Assembly: GCF_038397755.1 (NCBI RefSeq) | Contig: NZ_CP151637.1 | Location: 4,216,001 to 4,280,000, forward strand | Length of the DNA: 64,000 bases | Direction: 5' to 3' | Source: Microbacterium sp. LWH7-1.2 | GTDB taxonomy: Bacteria; Actinomycetota; Actinomycetes; Actinomycetales; Microbacteriaceae | Part shown: in pieces, positions 1 to 6,928 of the stretch | How positions within the stretch are numbered: position 1 is the stretch's first letter | Layout: every line of letters starts with the position of its first letter | Made by a program: the position numbers and the translations under genes | The notes under the pieces: generated by a model | Databases searched by the model: none | Told to the model about the DNA's origin: nothing | The model's input: the letters and a program-made list of their open reading frames with translations, nothing else

Positions 1-317
1 TGGAGGGCGGCACCACCTTCCACTTCGTCACCGACGGCATCCACGCGGCCCTCGATCGGGCGCGGGAGGCTGCGGGCGACCGCGACATCCATGTGGCCGG
101 AGGCGTGTCGACCACGAACTCCTATCTGGCCGCCGGCCTGATCGACGAGCTGATGCTGCAGATCTCGCCGAGCATCGTCGGCACCGGGCTGCGCCTGCTC
201 GACGGGATCGGTCCCGTCCGGCTCGAGCAGATCTCGGGCCGGTCGGCGTCGCTCGTCACGCACGTGCGGTACCGGGTGCTCCCCGGCGGCTTCGCCGAAT
301 CCGCGGATTCTGCGTGA
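1..317 (+). CDS. RibD C-terminal/dihydrofolate-reductase-like protein (5'-truncated)
   Basis: This is the 3' part of a gene that enters from outside the window; the reading frame is open from base 3. The visible 104 residues contain the glycine-rich VAGGVST segment, an alpha-helix with AAGLIDEL, and the SPSIVGTGLRLL strand that typify the C-terminal half of the RibD/DHFR-like fold. Such stand-alone proteins are NADPH-dependent reductases of usually unknown substrate. A GTG codon at 93 could serve as a start but would leave only 74 residues, so truncation by the window edge is preferred. The stop overlaps the GTG start of the next gene (GTGA), which suggests translational coupling. Confidence 0.8.
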   Translation, partial: EGGTTFHFVTDGIHAALDRAREAAGDRDIHVAGGVSTTNSYLAAGLIDELMLQISPSIVGTGLRLLDGIGPVRLEQISGRSASLVTHVRYRVLPGGFAESADSA

Positions 318-1402
318 CGGCGCACCGGCTCACTCGCGATCAGGCGCGGCGCATCGTGGTCCGCGCGCAGCTGCTCGATGCCGAGAGGCCGGGCGACGTC
401 GTCGAGGTCGCCGAGCAGCTCGGCTACATCAAGATCGACCCGACCGCGACGATCGCGCCGTGCGAGCACACTGTGCTGTGGTCGCGGATCGGCTGGTCGT
501 ACGAACCCGGGCAGCTGCGCAAGGTCGTGGAGGACGACCGTCTTCTCTTCGAGTTCGACGGCACGTTCCGCCCCATGAGCCTGCTGCCGCTGATGCTGCC
601 CGCGATGCGCCGGTGGCCGCAGCGCGAGAGCAGCCGGCAGTGGCTCGAGGCGAACGCCGGCTTCCGTGAGGATGTGCTTGCGCGACTGCGCGCCGAAGGA
701 CCGCTGCTCGCGAGCGAGATCCCCGATACCGCGCAGGTGAGCCGTGCGCCGGACGGCTGGTCGGGGACGAACCAGGTGCCCCACATGCTGGACTTCCTGC
801 TCCGTCAGGGAGAGGTGGCGGTCACGGGCCGCGAAGGTCGCCATCGGGTGTGGGATCTCGCTGAGCGCGTGTACCCGCAGGACCTGCCGGAATACGGCGA
901 CGACGAGGCCGCCGCGCTCCTGGCGGCACGCAGACTGCAGTCCGCCGGTCTCACGAAGCCGCACTGGTTCTGGAGCGGCGTCGCGAAGGACACCGGCGAA
1001 CCCGCCGTCGTCGAGGGCAGCACGACGAAGTACCGGGTCGACCCCGAGGCGCTGGCCGCTCTCGAAGAGGAGGACGCCGGAGGCCGGGTCGCCTTCCTGA
1101 ACCCGTACGACAGCCTGCTCTTCGACCGGAAGCGCCTCGAGGAGCTCTTCGCGTTCACCTACGTGCTCGAGCAGTTCAAACCGAAGGCGCAGCGCCGGTA
1201 CGGTTTCTTCGCGCACCCGATCCTCATGGGCGACCGGTTCGTCGGGATGCTGGACGCCGAGGTCGCCCGCGATCGCGAGGTGCTCAGGGTGAACGCGATC
1301 CATGAGTTCCTGCCGTTCGAGCCGGAGGAATCCGAGATGGTCCGCGCCGAGATCTCCGAACTCGCGGAGTGGCTCGGTGTCTCAGTCACGGGACTGCCCT
1401 GA
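314..1402 (+). CDS. Winged-helix DNA-binding protein, AlkX/YcaQ (HTH_42) family
   Basis: The 362-residue protein matches the HTH_42 family: tandem winged helices, a DxT/TVLWSR segment near residues 42-56 and a C-terminal barrel-like region (NPYDSLLFDRKRLEELFAF type). Characterised members, AlkZ and YcaQ/AlkX, are DNA glycosylases that unhook interstrand crosslinks or remove bulky alkylated bases. Their catalytic motif is Q-hydrophobic-Q or Q-hydrophobic-D; here the equivalent place reads K40-I41-D42, so the Asp is kept and the Gln is replaced. Glycosylase activity is therefore inferred, not certain. The GTG start overlaps the upstream stop codon. Confidence 0.8.
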   Translation: MTAHRLTRDQARRIVVRAQLLDAERPGDVVEVAEQLGYIKIDPTATIAPCEHTVLWSRIGWSYEPGQLRKVVEDDRLLFEFDGTFRPMSLLPLMLPAMRRWPQRESSRQWLEANAGFREDVLARLRAEGPLLASEIPDTAQVSRAPDGWSGTNQVPHMLDFLLRQGEVAVTGREGRHRVWDLAERVYPQDLPEYGDDEAAALLAARRLQSAGLTKPHWFWSGVAKDTGEPAVVEGSTTKYRVDPEALAALEEEDAGGRVAFLNPYDSLLFDRKRLEELFAFTYVLEQFKPKAQRRYGFFAHPILMGDRFVGMLDAEVARDREVLRVNAIHEFLPFEPEESEMVRAEISELAEWLGVSVTGLP

Positions 1403-1449
1403 ACGGGCCCGAGCGCTGCGACCGGACCGACCTCGGCCGAGTCAGGGCA
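1395..1449. terminator. Inverted repeat between convergent genes
   Basis: TGCCCTGA (1395-1402) and TCAGGGCA (1442-1449) form a perfect 8-bp inverted repeat that contains the stop codons of the two convergent genes. The loop of about 39 nt holds a further GGCC/GGCC pairing. It may act as a bidirectional terminator; the long loop keeps confidence low. Confidence 0.35.
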
Positions 1450-1795
1450 CGCGGTTCGACACCGTCAGGAGCACGACGGCGTCTTCCAGCGCCGCGAGGC
1501 TGTGGCGCTGCGGCGGGACCGTGAGGTGATCACCGGATGCCCCGTCCCAGGCGTCGTCGCCGGCGATGAGTCGCACGCGCCCTCGGAGCACCTGCAGCGT
1601 GGCCTCGTGGGGGCTCTCGTGCTCAGCAAGCTCGTGTCCGGCGCGCAGCGCGATGACCGTCTCGCGCAGGGCGTGCTCATGACCGCCGCGGATGGTCCGC
1701 GCGGCGCGCCCGCTCGAGGCCTCGCGCGCCTTCGCCGTCAGGTCGTCGATCAGATCGGCCAGATCCGTGCTGTCCATCCGCGTCGCCTCCATCAC
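1442..1795 (-). CDS. Small cupin-domain protein
   Basis: The 117-residue protein has the single double-stranded beta-helix pattern of small cupins: HESPHEATLQVLRGRVRLIAGD (motif 1, with the second His, Glu and Gly positions) and GDHLTVPPQRHSLAALED (motif 2). The metal site is the usual two His plus Glu in motif 1 and one His in motif 2 (QRHSL). No substrate can be read from the sequence. The N-terminal 40 residues form helices typical of the LuxR-associated small cupins found in Actinobacteria. It is convergent with the winged-helix gene and lies alone. The first Met (MMEATRM) is one of several close ATG choices. Confidence 0.75.
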   Translation of the reverse strand: MMEATRMDSTDLADLIDDLTAKAREASSGRAARTIRGGHEHALRETVIALRAGHELAEHESPHEATLQVLRGRVRLIAGDDAWDGASGDHLTVPPQRHSLAALEDAVVLLTVSNRVP

Positions 1796-1915
1796 CTCGA
1801 CAGGCCGGAGTCTACCCGCGCAGGTCGCCGTGGAGACAGGTCCGCATCCGCACGGCGCCCCACGCCGTCGAGATCAGCTCAGCGATTCGGCCGAGTACAC
1901 CCCGAACGAAGCGGC

Positions 1916-2875
1916 TCAGTGGCCTCGCATCGTCTGCCGCGGCGAGCGTCCATACGCCTCGCGGTAGTGGCGGGCGAACCGCGATCCACTGGCGAATCCC
2001 CAGCGCTGGGCGATCTCGGCCACCGACACGCCCGTCGCCTCCTGCAGCTCCGCATGCGCTCCGGCCAGCCGCTGCCGGCGCAGATACTCCATCGGGGTCT
2101 GGTCCAGTGCCCGCCTGAAGGCGTACTGCAATCCTCGCGGGGAGATGTCGGCGGCAAGCGCGACGTCCTCGATCGTGATCGCCTCCTGCGCGTGCTGCTC
2201 GATGTATGCAATCGCGCGGCGCACGGTCCTGGGTGCGGCGGTGCGCTGCGCGGAGCGCTCGAGGGCGGCCACGAAGGCGGGGGAGAAGACGGCGAGCGTG
2301 GTGTGCAGCGCGTGCCGTCGCAGCTCCGCCTCGACGATCCCCGGGCTGGGTCCGGGAACGAAGAGGGTGGCGGCGACGTGCTGGAAGACGCGCTCCCAGT
2401 GCGCGGCGAGGTCGCGATGGACCGGTGACGATCCGACGGTCGCCGACCGGAGTGAGAACCGGTCGTCGCCGGTCATGCGGCGGGCACCGTCCTCCGCCTG
2501 CGCACGGTCGAAGACGAAGGCGCGCACGTCGGCCTGCTGCTGCCAGCGCGCCGTCGTCGGCCCGTCCAGCGCCAGCCAGGGCAGGCCGGAGTTCAGGTCG
2601 CCCCGGGGCGTGCCCACCCAGGCGCCGCGAGAAGCGACGCGGCAGGCCATCATCTGGTCGTCCGGTGCGATGGCGGACTGCACGGATGCGGCCAGGCGGT
2701 AGTTGACGATCGAGAACCCGGGCATCGCCGCCGACGTCCACGAGAACTCGAACGTGCGCGGATCGACCCGCTGCAGTGCGGCCGACGGCACGAAACGGCG
2801 CCACGTCTCCTCGACGTCGGCGACCTCGCGCGACGCGAACGTGAGAACCTCGCCCAACCTGCCCCTCCCCGGCAT
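1916..2875 (-). CDS. AraC-family transcriptional regulator
   Basis: With the start at 2875 (MPGRGRL) the product is 319 residues. Residues about 10-190 match the AraC-binding-like N-terminal domain of the family that precedes two helix-turn-helix motifs; the C-terminal 100 residues carry both HTHs (ITIEDVALAADISPRGLQYAFR and VSVAEIAQRWGFASGSRFARHYRE, ending YGRSPRQ). The frame stays open to 2995, but that start would abut the divergent antiporter ATG and leave no promoter, so the internal Met was chosen. It probably controls itself or a neighbour; the divergent antiporter is the obvious candidate. The effector is unknown. Confidence 0.85.
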   Translation of the reverse strand: MPGRGRLGEVLTFASREVADVEETWRRFVPSAALQRVDPRTFEFSWTSAAMPGFSIVNYRLAASVQSAIAPDDQMMACRVASRGAWVGTPRGDLNSGLPWLALDGPTTARWQQQADVRAFVFDRAQAEDGARRMTGDDRFSLRSATVGSSPVHRDLAAHWERVFQHVAATLFVPGPSPGIVEAELRRHALHTTLAVFSPAFVAALERSAQRTAAPRTVRRAIAYIEQHAQEAITIEDVALAADISPRGLQYAFRRALDQTPMEYLRRQRLAGAHAELQEATGVSVAEIAQRWGFASGSRFARHYREAYGRSPRQTMRGH

Positions 2876-2995
2876 CCCGTGCACACGACGTCGTGTCCGG
2901 TGCGGACACTCTAACCCGCGCAGCGATCTCGGGATTCGCGGGAATCCCGTCATGTCGCCCGCGGTTGCAGGATCATTGCGCTGAAGGGAGCCCAC

Positions 2996-4687
2996 ATGAA
3001 CGGACTCGAGGTCACCGTCCTGCTCGGAATCACCGTCCTCACAGGCGCGATCCTGGCTCCGAGATTCCGGGTGGCCATGCCCCTGCTGCTCCTGGTGGCG
3101 GGACTGGCGCTCGGCTTCATCCCCGAGGTGCGTGAGATCGTGCTGCCGCCCGAAACGGTGCTGCTCCTCTTCCTCCCGGTGCTGCTCTTCTGGGAGAGCA
3201 TGACCACGTCACTGCGCTCGATCCGCCGGGACTTCCGCGGCATCTTCCTCATGAGCACGGGCCTCGTGGTCGCGAGCGCGTTCGCGGTCGCCGGCATCGC
3301 CTCCGCGCTCGGGCTGCCCTGGGATGCCGCGCTGATCCTCGGCGCGGCCGTCGCGCCGACCGATGCCACCGCGGTGGCCGCCCTCGGCCGGATGCTGCCA
3401 CGGCGCAACTTCATGAACCTCAAGGCCGAGAGCCTCACGAACGATGGCACGGCGCTCGTCATCTACGGCGTGGCGGTCGGTGTCGCGGTCGGCGGACAGT
3501 ACACGCCGCTCGACATCACCGGGCTGGTGCTGCTGTCCTACGTCGGCGGAGCCGCCGCGGGTGTCGTCGTGGCGGGTGTCGCGTATCTGGTGATGAGGCG
3601 CCTGCGGAACACGCTGAACCTCAACATCGCGCTTCTGCTCGTGCCGTTCACGGCGTTCCTCGTGGCCGAGCTGATCCACGCATCCGGCGTGCTTGCAGTG
3701 GTGGTCGCCGGGCTCATCGTCGCCTACATCAATCCGCGCATCAGCACGGCCGCCTCGCGCCGTCAGGCGGCGTGGACCTGGCCGCTGGGCTCCTTCCTCC
3801 TCAACGGCTCGCTGTTCGTCCTGATCGGGTTCGAGGTGCAGGCGGTCGCCCACGAGATCCCCGGCCGCGAGATCGGCTGGCTCGCCGTCATGACCGTGGC
3901 GGTGTGGCTGGTGCTGCTGATCGCCCGGTTCGTCTTCCAGACGACGTCGGTCATGATCATCCGCCTGCTCGATCGCCGGCCCTCGCAGCGACTTCGCCGC
4001 ACGACCTATCGCGCGCGGATCGTCAGCGCCGTCGCGGGGTTCCGTGGTGCGGTGTCGCTCGCGATCGCACTGTCGGTGCCGCTGACCACGAGCGCGGGCG
4101 AGGCCCTGCCGGGCCGTGACGAGATCATCTTCGTGACCGCGGGTGTCATCGTGCTGACCCTTCTCGTGCAGGGGCCGCTTCTTCCCGCTGTCGTTCGGTG
4201 GGCGCGTCTGCCCGACGACTCCGCCCTGCAGCACGAGCTGGAGCTCGCCGAACGCGCCATCACGGGCGCCGCGCTCACCGCGGTCAAGGAGCTCGCCCGC
4301 GACCACGGCATCAGCGAGGAGATCCGCGATCGTCTGACCCGCGACTACTACGAGTACCTCGAACGCAACAACGAGCGGGTGCAGGCCCGCGAGCAGGCCG
4401 AGGTCGACCGTCAGATCGCCGATCTCGACAGGAGGATCGAGGGCACGGACGCGGTCGCCGAGGCCGCAACGGCCACGGCGCTCCTGGAGGTGCCTGCCCC
4501 GCTGCCCTCGCCCCGTGAGCGAGACGCGGAGTACTCGCGACTTCGCATCGCAGTGCTCGACCGTAAGCGCGAGGTGCTCTATCGCCTGCGGCGAGAGGGC
4601 GCGGTGGACGACGCGGTCGTCACCCAGATCCAGACGCGTCTGGACGTGGAGGAGCTGCGCATCACGGGCATCGAAGTGCTCGACTGA
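2996..4687 (+). CDS. Na+/H+ antiporter, CPA1 (NhaP/Nha1-like) family
   Basis: A 563-residue membrane protein with about twelve hydrophobic segments in the first 410 residues, followed by a charged cytosolic tail of about 150 residues rich in Glu and Arg. The CPA1 ion-binding signature is visible: APTDATA at residues 120-126 (Asp123) and the ESLTND motif with Asn149-Asp150. This family exchanges protons for Na+ (sometimes K+) across the cytoplasmic membrane for pH and salt homeostasis. The ATG at 2996 follows GAAGGGAG. It is divergent from the AraC regulator. Confidence 0.92.
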   Translation: MNGLEVTVLLGITVLTGAILAPRFRVAMPLLLLVAGLALGFIPEVREIVLPPETVLLLFLPVLLFWESMTTSLRSIRRDFRGIFLMSTGLVVASAFAVAGIASALGLPWDAALILGAAVAPTDATAVAALGRMLPRRNFMNLKAESLTNDGTALVIYGVAVGVAVGGQYTPLDITGLVLLSYVGGAAAGVVVAGVAYLVMRRLRNTLNLNIALLLVPFTAFLVAELIHASGVLAVVVAGLIVAYINPRISTAASRRQAAWTWPLGSFLLNGSLFVLIGFEVQAVAHEIPGREIGWLAVMTVAVWLVLLIARFVFQTTSVMIIRLLDRRPSQRLRRTTYRARIVSAVAGFRGAVSLAIALSVPLTTSAGEALPGRDEIIFVTAGVIVLTLLVQGPLLPAVVRWARLPDDSALQHELELAERAITGAALTAVKELARDHGISEEIRDRLTRDYYEYLERNNERVQAREQAEVDRQIADLDRRIEGTDAVAEAATATALLEVPAPLPSPRERDAEYSRLRIAVLDRKREVLYRLRREGAVDDAVVTQIQTRLDVEELRITGIEVLD

Positions 4688-4702
4688 GCCCGCCCGGAGC
4701 GG

Positions 4703-5314
4703 TCAGGCGGCCGGCTCGCGCAGGCCTGCCGATATCAGGTCGGCGAGGGCAGGCAGGTCCGCCGTTTCGGTCGCGTCCGCCATGACGTCGCCGCCCCCGG
4801 AACCGGTCTCGTCGGCGCTGGCGAGTTCGAGCAGGCTCGGCGTGGTGATGATCGCGACCCAGGCGGCGGCGGCCGTGCGCACCCGGCGCGCCGCGATCGG
4901 GTGGAGGATGCTCGCGCCGAGCACGCGCTCGACGATCGTCTGCAGCTGGGCGCGGTAGTTCTGCAGCTTCTCGCGCACCTCCGGGTGCGTGCGGTGCTCG
5001 CGCCACACGATGACGCGGCGCACCGCCGACTCCGCCTGCAGCTCCCGCAGCCGGCCGGTGACGTTCAGCAGGGTGCGTGCGGGGTCGCCGCGCGCGATCA
5101 GCCCGGACGTGTCGATGGGGTCGAGATCCAGACGCTCACCGACCAGCGCACGCAGCAGATCGGTCTTGGTGGGGAAGTAGTAGAAGAGCAGCCCCTTCGG
5201 CACGCCGGCGACGTCCGCGATCGCCGTCGTCGGTGTGGCGTCGAAGCCGCGCTCCGCGAACAGGCGCTCGGCGGCGTCGAGGATGAGCCTGCGGCTTTCG
5301 CGATCGCGGGTCAT
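4703..5314 (-). CDS. TetR-family transcriptional regulator
   Basis: The 203-residue protein has an N-terminal TetR helix-turn-helix (residues about 8-55: RLILDAAERLFAERGF, TTAIADVAGVPKGLLFYYFPTK) and a divergent ligand-binding C-terminus. It lies 64 bp downstream of the SPW-repeat membrane gene in the same direction, so both are probably transcribed together from the promoter near 5802, where a perfect palindrome sits. Autoregulation of the pair is the simple reading. The ligand is unknown. Confidence 0.9.
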   Translation of the reverse strand: MTRDRESRRLILDAAERLFAERGFDATPTTAIADVAGVPKGLLFYYFPTKTDLLRALVGERLDLDPIDTSGLIARGDPARTLLNVTGRLRELQAESAVRRVIVWREHRTHPEVREKLQNYRAQLQTIVERVLGASILHPIAARRVRTAAAAWVAIITTPSLLELASADETGSGGGDVMADATETADLPALADLISAGLREPAA

Positions 5315-5336
5315 GTCGGGTCCTGGAGAAAGCGGC

Positions 5337-5364
5337 GGGGGCGTCGGTCGTGGCCGGCGCCCCC
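5337..5364 (-). terminator. GC-rich hairpin between SPW gene and tetR
   Basis: GGGGGCGTCGG (5337-5347) pairs with CCGGCGCCCCC (5354-5364) with one G-T wobble and a 6-nt loop. No clear U-run follows. It could end part of the SPW transcripts and lower tetR expression. Confidence 0.45.
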
Positions 5365-5378
5365 GTCTCGGCTCGCAC

Positions 5379-5735
5379 TCAGTGCGGGAGCGTCTGGTCG
5401 TGCATGTGCATGGCGGGTCTCACGGCGAGCGCGGCGACGATCACCGCGACCGCTCCGCCGATCCAGCTGACCCAGGCGACGCCGGCCTGCATGTCGGCAT
5501 AGCCGCCAAGCCACGGAGCGACGAACAGCAGCGCGCCCAGCGCGAGCTGGACGTACTCCATCGCCACCATGCCCGGCATCGCGAGGTTGGCGATGCCCGC
5601 AGCGATGAGCAGGACACCGACGATCAGCATCCACGGCATCGAGGCGCCCATCTGTGGCAAGGCGAACGCGCACACCGCGGCGACGAGGCCCACACCGGCT
5701 GCGACCCAGTCCTCCCAGCGATTCCACTTCTTCAT
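5379..5735 (-). CDS. SPW-repeat integral membrane protein
   Basis: The ATG at 5735 is preceded by a strong AAGGAGGAG ribosome-binding site and gives 118 residues. Four hydrophobic segments and the paired motifs MPWMLIVGVLLIAAGIANLA and GVAWVSWIGGAVAVIVAALA correspond to the SPW repeat, a short two-copy membrane domain of unknown function. The longer upstream frame runs antisense to the LLM oxidoreductase and was discarded. It heads a likely two-gene unit with the TetR gene. Confidence 0.85.
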   Translation of the reverse strand: MKKWNRWEDWVAAGVGLVAAVCAFALPQMGASMPWMLIVGVLLIAAGIANLAMPGMVAMEYVQLALGALLFVAPWLGGYADMQAGVAWVSWIGGAVAVIVAALAVRPAMHMHDQTLPH

Positions 5736-5801
5736 TCGGATCTCCTCCTTCCGAAACCTGATGGCTCCCGATCGGGGGTCGATTCGAACGGTACGCCTGA
5801 C

Positions 5802-5815
5802 TGACCGGCCGGTCA
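5802..5815. promoter_or_regulatory. Palindromic TetR-type operator
   Basis: TGACCGGCCGGTCA is a perfect 14-bp palindrome 67 bp upstream of the SPW start codon and touching the stop codon of the LLM oxidoreductase. It has the form of TetR-family operators and no other regulator gene is close, so it is assigned to the TetR protein encoded at 4703-5314. Confidence 0.7.
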
Positions 5816-6853
5816 AGAAGTCAGGGGGCGCGCCGACTGCCATCCGAGCTGCGGTGCGACGTACTTCGCGAACGACTCGACCACCCGCAGGTTGAACTCG
5901 ACGCCGAGCTGGCTCGGGATCGTGAGCATGAGGGTGTCGGCCGACGCGATCGCCGCATCGTCTCTGAGCTGCTCGACGAGCTCGTCCGGCTCCGCCGCGT
6001 AGGTCTTCCCGAACGTCGAGCGCATCCCGTCGATCACACCGATCTGGTCGCCGTCCTGGCGTCCGCCGAAGTACATCCGCTCCTCGGCGGTCGTGATCGG
6101 GAAGATGGAGCGACTCACCGATACCCGTGGTTCGCCGGCGTGCCCCGCCTCGCGCCAGGCGGCGCGGAACGCGTCGATCTGCTGCGCCTGCAGCAGGTCG
6201 AAGGGGGTGCCGTCCGCCTCGGTGAGCAGAGTCGACGACATGAGATTCACGCCTGTCCGGCCCGCCCACTCCGCGGACTCGCGGTTGCCGGCGCCCCACC
6301 AGATGCGCGAACGCAGCCCGGGGGACTGCGGTTCGATGCGCTGCAAGCCGGTGGCTCCGGTGCCGAACGGGGACGAGGCATCCCGTTCCGCCAGTCCTTC
6401 GCCGTCGATCGCCCGCAGGAAGAGGTCGAAGTGCTCGCGCGCGATGTCGGCGCCGCGGGGATCTTCCGAGCCGGTGTAGCCGAACGCCTCGTAGCCGCGC
6501 ACGACGGTCTCGGGTGAGCCCCGCGAGACACCGAGGGCGAGCCTGCCGCCGGAGATCAGATCGACGGATGCCGCCTCCTCAGCGAGATAGAGAGGGTTCT
6601 CGTAGCGCATGTCGATGACGCCGGTGCCGACCTCGATGTTCTCGGTGCGCGCGGCGATCGCCGCGAGCAGCGGCATGGGGGAAGACTGCTGGCGTGCGAA
6701 GTGGTGCACGCGGAAGTACGCGCCGTTGACGCCCAGTTCGTCCATGCCCTGGGCGAGGTCGATCGCCTGCAGCATCGAGTCGGCCGTACTGAGCTGTCGC
6801 CCGCCGCCGAGCGGGCCGTAGTGTCCGAACGAGAGGGTTCCGAATCGCTGCAT
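5813..6853 (-). CDS. LLM-class flavin-dependent oxidoreductase
   Basis: This 346-residue protein has the bacterial luciferase-like TIM-barrel pattern: an N-terminal FGTLSFGHYGP strand, the segment RTENIEVGTGVIDMRYENPLYLAEEAASVDLISGGRLALGVSRGSPE, and IWWGAGNRESAEWAGRTGVNLMSS. Such enzymes use reduced FMN or F420 with O2 or an organic substrate. The segment FGKTYAAEPDELVEQL near residue 275 and the MLTIPSQLG end are as expected. The exact substrate cannot be deduced. It lies downstream of the LAL regulator gene in the same direction, separated by 75 bp with a hairpin. Confidence 0.88.
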   Translation of the reverse strand: MQRFGTLSFGHYGPLGGGRQLSTADSMLQAIDLAQGMDELGVNGAYFRVHHFARQQSSPMPLLAAIAARTENIEVGTGVIDMRYENPLYLAEEAASVDLISGGRLALGVSRGSPETVVRGYEAFGYTGSEDPRGADIAREHFDLFLRAIDGEGLAERDASSPFGTGATGLQRIEPQSPGLRSRIWWGAGNRESAEWAGRTGVNLMSSTLLTEADGTPFDLLQAQQIDAFRAAWREAGHAGEPRVSVSRSIFPITTAEERMYFGGRQDGDQIGVIDGMRSTFGKTYAAEPDELVEQLRDDAAIASADTLMLTIPSQLGVEFNLRVVESFAKYVAPQLGWQSARPLTS

Positions 6854-6871
6854 GTCGTCTGCAACCGTACG

Positions 6872-6905
6872 CGCGCGGCATCCATTCCAGTGAATGCACC
6901 GCGCG
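6872..6905 (-). terminator. Hairpin between the LAL gene and the LLM gene
   Basis: CGCGCGG (6872-6878) pairs with CCGCGCG (6899-6905), and inside it CATTC pairs with GAATG around a CAGT loop. It lies downstream of the LuxR-type gene and 19 nt before the LLM start, so it could be a terminator of the former or a leader hairpin of the latter. Confidence 0.45.
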
Positions 6906-6928
6906 GTGGGGCCACGGCCCGCGGTCCC

